Part shown: piece by piece, positions 59,013 to 64,000 of the stretch
Layout: every line of letters starts with the position of its first letter
How positions within the stretch are numbered: the first letter of the stretch is position 1
Source: Rubrivivax sp.
GTDB lineage: Bacteria > Pseudomonadota > Gammaproteobacteria > Burkholderiales > Burkholderiaceae
Length of the DNA stretch: 64,000 nucleotides
Assembly (NCBI GenBank): GCA_016790225.1
Contig: JAEUOZ010000033.1
Coordinates: forward strand, 29,153-93,152
Direction: 5' to 3'
Notes under the pieces: generated by a model
What the model was told of the DNA's origin: nothing
The model's input: only the letters and a program-made list of their open reading frames with translations
The model's database searches: none
Position numbers and translations under genes: made by a program

Positions 59013-59370
59013 AGTCGGGAGCCCGGAGCATCCGGCGAACCAGGGTTTGGAGTCCAGGCAGGTTCTGCTGAATCGTCTTCCAGACGATCTGCATGTCGAT
59101 CTTGAAGTAACCATGCGCCAAGGCATTGCGCATGTCCACAGCCAGCTTCAACGGCAGTTCAGGATGCGAATGGGCGAAGCTCGGATCCGCTCGTTCGACA
59201 TTGCGACTGGCTTCGCCGATGACTTCGAGGTTTCGAATCACCGCATCCTGGACGATCGCAGCATCAAGAAACGCCTGCTCGTCCAGGCCGTCCACATAGC
59301 GATGAATGCGCTGGATGGCCTCATCAATGTGGCCAAGCTAGTCCGGCACCCGATGCGGCCCCTGAGTCAT
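59011..59370 (-). pseudogene. hepT: HepT-like toxin gene with in-frame stop at codon 11
   Basis: The full frame begins at the ATG complementary to 59368-59370, overlapping the mntA stop (ATGA), and reads MTQGPHRVPD, then TAG (complement of 59338-59340), then LGHIDEAIQRIHRY and on to the end. Codon 11 is normally a tyrosine or similar in this position (a one-base change from TAC or TAT). The rest is intact, including the HEPN RNase motif RNALAHGYF (R-x4-H). Translation could restart at a GTG (59295), giving 94 residues that still contain the motif. HepT is an RNase toxin inactivated by MntA-catalysed adenylylation in known pairs. The gene is either inactivated, truncated by restart, or read through. 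Confidence 0.8.
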
Positions 59371-59657
59371 ACAGGCAAGGCTTCAGCCAGGACTTTCGCT
59401 CTGAACGTGTCCGGCAGCGAATTCGGCGTCAGCACATCCACCGGCACACCCAGCAGTTGCCGCAGTTCGATGCGGATGGCGCTGATGTCGAACAGCGTGG
59501 TTTCGGGCGTCGGATCAATCAGCAGATCCAGGTCGCTGCTGTCGGTGTCAACACCATGCAGGACGGAACCGAAGACCCGCGCATTGCTCGCACGGTGCGC
59601 CGAGACGACGCTGCGAATGGCGGCGCGATGCAGGCGAAGCGCTTCAGAGGGTTTCAA
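59367..59657 (-). CDS. mntA: MntA-like nucleotidyltransferase (minimal NTase antitoxin)
   Basis: The product has 96 residues from a TTG start at 59657, with AAGGG about 8 bases upstream. The nucleotidyltransferase signature is VFGSVLHGVDTDSSDLDLLI, with the GS motif and the Asp-x-Asp metal ligands intact; the usual Arg after GS is replaced (GSVLHG). In characterised MntA-HepT modules the NTase adds AMP groups to a tyrosine of HepT and blocks its RNase. The start of hepT overlaps the stop of this gene, the classic coupling of the pair. Confidence 0.88.
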   Translation of the reverse strand: MKPSEALRLHRAAIRSVVSAHRASNARVFGSVLHGVDTDSSDLDLLIDPTPETTLFDISAIRIELRQLLGVPVDVLTPNSLPDTFRAKVLAEALPV

Positions 59658-59746
59658 GCGAGTGCCCTTGTCGAAGCAGCGTAAGCGATGAATGATGATA
59701 GCGGCGGCGCTGCCCCATGCGCCCCCGTCGCGATCCGGAGCCGCCC

Positions 59747-62212
59747 ATGCCCCTGCCCACCCACACCCGCGTCCTCATCGTCGGCGGCGGCATCGCCGGT
59801 TGTTCGGTGGCCTACCACCTGGCGAAGCTGGGCATCACCGATGTGCTGCTGCTGGAGCAGGGCAAGCTCACCAGCGGCACCACCTGGCATGCGGCAGGGC
59901 TGATCGGGCAGATGCGGCCCAACCGCAACATGACGCGCATGAGCCGCTACGGCATCGAGCTGTACAGCCAGCTGGAAGCGGAGACCGGCCTGGCCACCGG
60001 CTGGAAGCGCTGCGGCAGCGTGAACGTGGCGCGCACGCCGCAACGCATGAAGCTGCTGAAGCGCCAGGCCGCGCTGGCGCGCAGCTTCGGGGTGGAGGTG
60101 CACGTGATCTCGCCGCGCGAGGCCGGCGATCTCTACCCGGTGATGCGATGGGACGATCTGCAGGGCGCGCTGTGGATCCCCGGTGACGGCAAGGCCAACC
60201 CGGCGGACCTGTGCATGTCCCTGGCCAAGGGTGCGCGCCAGCGCGGCGTGCAGATGGCCGAGGGTCTGCAGGTGACGGGCGTGCTGCAGGAGCAGGGGCG
60301 TGTCACCGGCGTGCAGGTCCGGCCGCAGGACCAGCCGCAAGCCCCAACGATCGACATCCGCTGCGAGACGCTGGTCAACTGCGCCGGCCAGTGGGCGCGG
60401 CAGTTCGGCGCGCTGGCGGGTGTGAACGTGCCGCTGTATGCGGCCGAGCACTTCTACCTGGTCACCGATCGCATCGAGGGGGTGCACCCCATGCTGCCCG
60501 TGATGCGCGATCCCGATGGCTTCATCTACTACAAGGAAGAGGTGGGCGGCCTCCTGATGGGCGGCTTCGAGCCCGAGGCCAAACCCTGGGCGGTGGATCC
60601 CATCCCCAGTGACTTCCAGTTCCAGCTGCTGGACGAGGATTGGGATCAGTTCGAGATCCTGATGAAGCACGCCATGCACCGCACGCCCTGCCTGGAGACC
60701 GCGCCGGTCAAGATGCTGCTCAATGGCCCGGAGAGCTTCACGCCCGACGGCAATTTCATGATCGGCGAGGCGCCGGGCCTGGCGGGCTATTTCGTCTGCG
60801 CGGGCTTCAATTCCGCCGGCATCGCCAACAGCGGCGGCGCCGGGCAGCTGCTGGCGCAGTGGATCGCCGAAGGCGAAGCGCCCTGCGACCTGTGGGATGT
60901 GGATCTGCGCCGCTTCGGCCCCTTCACGGCCAACCGGCGCTCGCTGGCCGAACGCACAAAGGAATCGCTGGGCCTGCACTACGCGATGCGCTGGCCGCGC
61001 CAGGAGCTGCAGAGCGCGCGCCCGCTGCGCACCTCGCCGCTCTACGATCTGCTGGCCGCCAGAGGCGCGATGTTCGGCAGCAGGAATGGCTGGGAAAGGG
61101 CCAACGTCTTCAAGCCTTCCGCCGCGCTGCCGGACCCCGAGCACACGCTGGAAACACCGGGCTGGCTGCCCTGGCTGACGGCCGAAATGCGCGCCACGCG
61201 CGAGGCCGTGGCGCTGTATGACCAGAGCTCCTTCGGCAAGCTGCTGCTGCAGGGCCCGGACGCCCTGCCCCTGCTGCAGCGCCTGTGCGCCAACGAGATC
61301 GATCTGCCGGTGGGCCGCATGGTCTACACCGGGCTGCTGAACCGCCGCGGCGGCTTCGAGAGCGATCTGACCGTGATGCGCCAGGCGGCGGACCGCTTTC
61401 TGATCGTCACCGGCTCGGCGCAGCCGCAGCGCGATGCCGACGTGATCCTTCGGCAGGCCGCCGGGGCGCAGCTGAGCCTCACCGATGTCAGCGCGCTCTA
61501 CAGCGTGCTCTCCGTGATGGGCCCGCGCTCGCGCGAGCTGCTGCAGCGCCTGAGCGGTGATGATCTCTCGGCCGCCGCGCTGCCCTTTGCGCACACGAAG
61601 GAGATCGATCTGGGCCTGGCACGCGTGCGCGCCGCCCGCATGAGCTATGTCGGCGGGCTGGGCTTCGAGCTCTACGTGCCCATCGAGATGGCGCGCCACG
61701 TCTACCTGGCGCTGCACGAGGCGGGCGCCGATCTGGGGCTGAAGGATGCGGGCTACTTCGCGCTGGATGCGCTGCGCATCGAGGCCGGCCGCCGCGCCTG
61801 GGGTGCTGAGCTGGGGCCGGACGAGACCCCCTGGATGGCCGACCTGGGCTTTGCGCTGAAGCTGGACAAGCCGGCCGCGTTCATCGGGCGCGAGGCGCTG
61901 GTGGCTTCGCGCGAGCATGCGCTGCCCAAGAAGCTGCTGGCCTTCGTGCTGGACGCCGCGCACGCCAGCTGCCCCACGTGGCTGTGGGGCGGCGAGCCCA
62001 TCCTCATCGGCGGCGCGGCCGTGGGCGAACTGAGCTCCGCCGGCTACAGCCTGGCCGCCGGCCGCTGCATCGGCCTGGGCTATGTGCGCGGCGAGGCCGC
62101 CCAGCGCCGGCATGAGGGCACGGCGGTACAGCTGGACGTCTGGGGCGAGCCCGTGCCCGCCCGCGCCTGGGATGTGATGGCGCAGGGCCTGGCTGCGCTG
62201 ACAGCCGCGTGA
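59747..62212 (+). CDS. Sarcosine/dimethylglycine-dehydrogenase-like FAD protein with GcvT-type C-terminus
   Basis: From the ATG at 59747, with GGAG 6 bases upstream, the product has about 821 residues. The N-terminal FAD domain opens VLIVGGGIAGCSVAYHLAKLG, with a second contact in TSGTTWHAAGLIGQMRP, the site where DMGDH-type enzymes bind flavin covalently through His. The C-terminal half is aminomethyltransferase-like (FGKLLLQGPDALPLLQRLC, YTGLLNRRGGFESDLTVMR, SYVGGLGFELYVP), which binds folate in the family. It probably demethylates an N-methyl amine such as sarcosine, dimethylglycine or a methylated aminophosphonate. The substrate is not decided by the sequence. It is divergent from the mntA/hepT pair. 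Confidence 0.88.
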   Translation: MPLPTHTRVLIVGGGIAGCSVAYHLAKLGITDVLLLEQGKLTSGTTWHAAGLIGQMRPNRNMTRMSRYGIELYSQLEAETGLATGWKRCGSVNVARTPQRMKLLKRQAALARSFGVEVHVISPREAGDLYPVMRWDDLQGALWIPGDGKANPADLCMSLAKGARQRGVQMAEGLQVTGVLQEQGRVTGVQVRPQDQPQAPTIDIRCETLVNCAGQWARQFGALAGVNVPLYAAEHFYLVTDRIEGVHPMLPVMRDPDGFIYYKEEVGGLLMGGFEPEAKPWAVDPIPSDFQFQLLDEDWDQFEILMKHAMHRTPCLETAPVKMLLNGPESFTPDGNFMIGEAPGLAGYFVCAGFNSAGIANSGGAGQLLAQWIAEGEAPCDLWDVDLRRFGPFTANRRSLAERTKESLGLHYAMRWPRQELQSARPLRTSPLYDLLAARGAMFGSRNGWERANVFKPSAALPDPEHTLETPGWLPWLTAEMRATREAVALYDQSSFGKLLLQGPDALPLLQRLCANEIDLPVGRMVYTGLLNRRGGFESDLTVMRQAADRFLIVTGSAQPQRDADVILRQAAGAQLSLTDVSALYSVLSVMGPRSRELLQRLSGDDLSAAALPFAHTKEIDLGLARVRAARMSYVGGLGFELYVPIEMARHVYLALHEAGADLGLKDAGYFALDALRIEAGRRAWGAELGPDETPWMADLGFALKLDKPAAFIGREALVASREHALPKKLLAFVLDAAHASCPTWLWGGEPILIGGAAVGELSSAGYSLAAGRCIGLGYVRGEAAQRRHEGTAVQLDVWGEPVPARAWDVMAQGLAALTAA

Positions 62213-62433
62213 TCGGCGCTGCCCGGCCCTTCGGCTGGGCGATGGGTCGGGCGGGGGATGACCCCCATCCAGGCTGAGCCTGGCGACGCTGCGTGTCGAA
62301 CGGCCGAGCCGCTGCGATCCATGAACCGTGAGCAGACGGTCCGCGCGCCACACCGCAGCGGCAGGGCGGCAGATCCGCCAAAGTCCGGAGCCGGTTTGTG
62401 GCCCGTCCCCATCAACTCAGTTGCACAGCGGGC

Positions 62434-62462
62434 TTGATGTCGGAAAAGACGTCGGTCATAAC
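62434..62462 (+). promoter_or_regulatory. Candidate sigma-70 promoter of the rhodanese gene pair
   Basis: TTGATG (62434-62439), a 17-bp spacer and CATAAC (62457-62462) match the consensus at 4 of 6 bases each, in an AT-richer stretch 41 bp before the proposed start at 62503. Confidence 0.35.
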
Positions 62463-62502
62463 ATTCGTGTATGCTGATATTTGGATCATGAAGGAATCGA
62501 CG

Positions 62503-63159
62503 ATGACCCCAGACCGCATCGCTCACCCGGCTCGACCGGACAACACCGTCGGCTCGCACGGCAGACGCCGCTGGCTGAGCGTGGCCACGGCCAGCTGGCT
62601 GGCGATGATGCTGTGGCCAGGCCGTTCCCTGGCCGCGGTGGATCCGGCGAGCGTGCCTGAAGCCAAGCGCAGCAAGGCGGGCCGCTACTTGCTGGCGTCC
62701 GAAGTGCCGGGATTCATCCAGGCGCAAGGCGGGCCCGCCAGGCTGCTGTTTCTCGATCTGCGCACCCGCGCCGAAGCCATGTACGTCGGCATGGCCACCG
62801 GCGTCGATGCGCTGGTGCCTTACGTCGAACATCAGGAGCTGATGACCGATTGGGATGCGCAGCGCGGCATTTACCGGCTGGAGCCGATGCAGGACTTCGT
62901 GCCTGAGGCCAACCGCCGCCTGGCCCAGAAGGGGCTGGGGAAGGCCGATCCCGTCGTGCTGATCTGCCGCTCGGGAGACCGCAGCAGCCGCGGCGCGGAT
63001 CGTCTGGCAGCCGATGGCTTCAGCCAGGTCTGGTCTGTCGTGGACGGTTTCGAGGGCGACATGAGCAAGGAAGGCCGTCGCAGCGTCAACGGCTGGAAGA
63101 ACGCCGGCTTGCCCTGGAGCTACAAGCTTGAGCGCGAGCGCATGTACTTTCCGCGGTGA
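62503..63159 (+). CDS. Exported rhodanese-domain protein
   Basis: From the ATG at 62503, with AAGGAA just upstream, the product has 218 residues. The N-terminus carries GRRRWLSVATASWLAMML, a twin-arginine-like signal, and a cleavage region ending SLAAVD. The rhodanese domain has LLFLDLRTRAEAMYVG and the active loop VLICRSGDRSSRGA, with Cys155. Such proteins transfer sulfane sulfur or sense redox state in the periplasm. It is followed 13 bp later by a second, cytoplasmic rhodanese gene, which suggests paired handling of sulfur on the two sides of the membrane. Confidence 0.85.
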   Translation: MTPDRIAHPARPDNTVGSHGRRRWLSVATASWLAMMLWPGRSLAAVDPASVPEAKRSKAGRYLLASEVPGFIQAQGGPARLLFLDLRTRAEAMYVGMATGVDALVPYVEHQELMTDWDAQRGIYRLEPMQDFVPEANRRLAQKGLGKADPVVLICRSGDRSSRGADRLAADGFSQVWSVVDGFEGDMSKEGRRSVNGWKNAGLPWSYKLERERMYFPR

Positions 63160-63172
63160 GGAGGGCCTCGCC

Positions 63173-63466
63173 GTGTCCTTTGCCGAAATCCTCACCGACC
63201 AGCGACCTTGCGTGATCGACGTTCGCACCGAGGCCGAGTTTCAGACCGGCGCGCTGCAGGGCGCGATCAACCTTCCACTCGCCCAGCTGGAACAACGCCT
63301 GGATGAACTGCCATCGGATCGGCAGGCCTCGCTGGTGATCTATTGCGCCAGCGGCGGCCGATCGGCCATGGCCTGCACCCTTCTGCGCCAACATGGCTAT
63401 ATCAGGGCTCTGAACGCTGGCGGGCTGTGGGCCGCGGCGGCCGCCCTGGGACGCAGCCTGTGCTGA
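63173..63466 (+). CDS. Small single-domain rhodanese
   Basis: From a GTG at 63173, with GAGGAGGG about 8 bases upstream, the product has 97 residues. It contains CVIDVRTEAEFQTGALQGAI and LVIYCASGGRSAMACTLL, with the active cysteine Cys58. There is no signal peptide. The preferred GTG avoids overlap with the upstream gene that an earlier start would need. It is probably co-transcribed with the exported rhodanese. Confidence 0.85.
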   Translation: MSFAEILTDQRPCVIDVRTEAEFQTGALQGAINLPLAQLEQRLDELPSDRQASLVIYCASGGRSAMACTLLRQHGYIRALNAGGLWAAAAALGRSLC

Positions 63467-63703
63467 GCGCCTCGAAGTGCCGTGCCACTCGAAAGCTTCG
63501 AGGCCTTTGAGAGCCGGATGATCCGCCCCGGCTTCGCCGATCACCGCATCGCTGAGCCCCTGCTCCAGGGCGTCCGAGCCGCCTTGGTGCGACACGCGGG
63601 GCCCGGCGCCGCCCACGTCTCACGCCCGATGCCCGTGCGTCTGCCGGGCAAGACGGCTTGAGCGGGCGGCGGCCCGCGCCGATGGGCACGCCGCGCTACG
63701 CCC

Positions 63704-64000
63704 TCAATGCAGCGCCGACAGAAACTGCCGCAATTCCGGCGTCGCCGGGCTGCCGAAGAGCTGGGCCGGCGGGCCCATCTCGTGGATGCGGCCGGCGTGC
63801 ATGAAGACCACGCGGTCGGCCACCTTGCGCGCAAAGTTCATCTCGTGCGTGACCATCAGCAGCGTCATGCCGTCGCGGGCCAGGTCTTCCACCACCTTCA
63901 GCACCTCGCCCACCAGCTCGGGGTCCAGCGCCGAGGTGATCTCGTCGCACAGCAGCACCACCGGGTCCATGGCCAGTGCGCGCGCGATGGCCACGCGCTG
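63704..64000 (-). CDS. Polar amino acid ABC transporter ATP-binding protein (GlnQ-like), N-terminus outside the window
   Basis: Ninety-eight C-terminal residues are present; the frame is open at the right edge, reading QRVAIARALAMDP from just after the ABC signature. Walker B is VVLLCDEITSALDPE, followed by MTLLMVTHEMNFARKVADRV with the switch His, and FGSPATPELRQFLSALH at the end. These are typical of GlnQ/HisP ATPases. The remaining transporter genes must lie to the right of the window. Confidence 0.92.
   Translation of the reverse strand, partial: QRVAIARALAMDPVVLLCDEITSALDPELVGEVLKVVEDLARDGMTLLMVTHEMNFARKVADRVVFMHAGRIHEMGPPAQLFGSPATPELRQFLSALH

Noticed and set aside
63482..63661. Open frame of 59 codons (GTG start) between the rhodanese and ABC ATPase genes
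   Set aside because: It has no ribosome binding site and no recognised family; it may be a gene remnant but cannot be supported.

Overview
The window is GC-rich, densely coding DNA. The clues point to a betaproteobacterium of the order Burkholderiales: a Bug-family periplasmic receptor, a Burkholderia-type phosphonate regulator and 2-aminoethylphosphonate (AEP) transporter, and frequent AGGAGAC-type ribosome binding sites. The exact genus cannot be read from the sequence. In this GC range long antisense ORFs are common, so calls rest on recognisable protein families, start context and gene packing.

Layout. 1-5553: housekeeping or accessory genes, namely the 3' part of an S9 prolyl oligopeptidase, a COG2509-type FAD protein, a UPF0149/YecA protein and an APH-fold kinase-like protein. 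5819-24831: a compact six-gene block on the + strand holding a small unknown protein, an Hcp-like tube protein, a 3,589-residue giant protein and three further large proteins of unknown function. A subtilisin-like lipoprotein (24898-26850) follows. This block is the best candidate for an undescribed system. 26889-29714: a TIR / FGE-like fusion on the - strand, a PaiB-like FMN protein and the remnant of a REP-associated transposase.

29730-35317 (- strand): a glutamine-synthetase-like ligase, iron alcohol dehydrogenase, class I amidotransferase-like hydrolase, aldehyde dehydrogenase and HAD phosphatase. This set matches a gamma-glutamylation route for an amine or amino alcohol such as ethanolamine. 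35662-37812: a large lipoprotein of unknown function.

37841-58960: a phosphonate regulon in pieces. The AEP ABC transporter plus phnW lie on the - strand. A Na/Pi-type transporter, a DMT transporter, a 2-hydroxyacid dehydrogenase, the FCD/GntR regulator and phnA lie on the + strand. A second unit, pbfA-phnY, lies further right. Together they would convert AEP, and its 1-hydroxy derivative, to phosphonoacetaldehyde (PhnW, PbfA), then phosphonoacetate (PhnY), then acetate and phosphate (PhnA). Three copies of one inverted repeat, before the transporter/NptA-like pair, before the regulator and before pbfA, look like operators of the regulator.

Between the phosphonate units lie a hydrolase / saccharopine-dehydrogenase-like pair, a metallo-beta-lactamase-fold gene broken by a small lower-GC island carrying an ImmA/IrrE-type peptidase, a DUF5329 protein, and a Bug receptor divergent from a LacI regulator with palindromic operators. 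59011-64000: an MntA/HepT pair in which hepT has an in-frame stop at codon 11, a sarcosine/dimethylglycine-dehydrogenase-like flavoprotein, two rhodanese-domain proteins, and the C-terminal part of a polar amino acid ABC ATPase running off the right edge.
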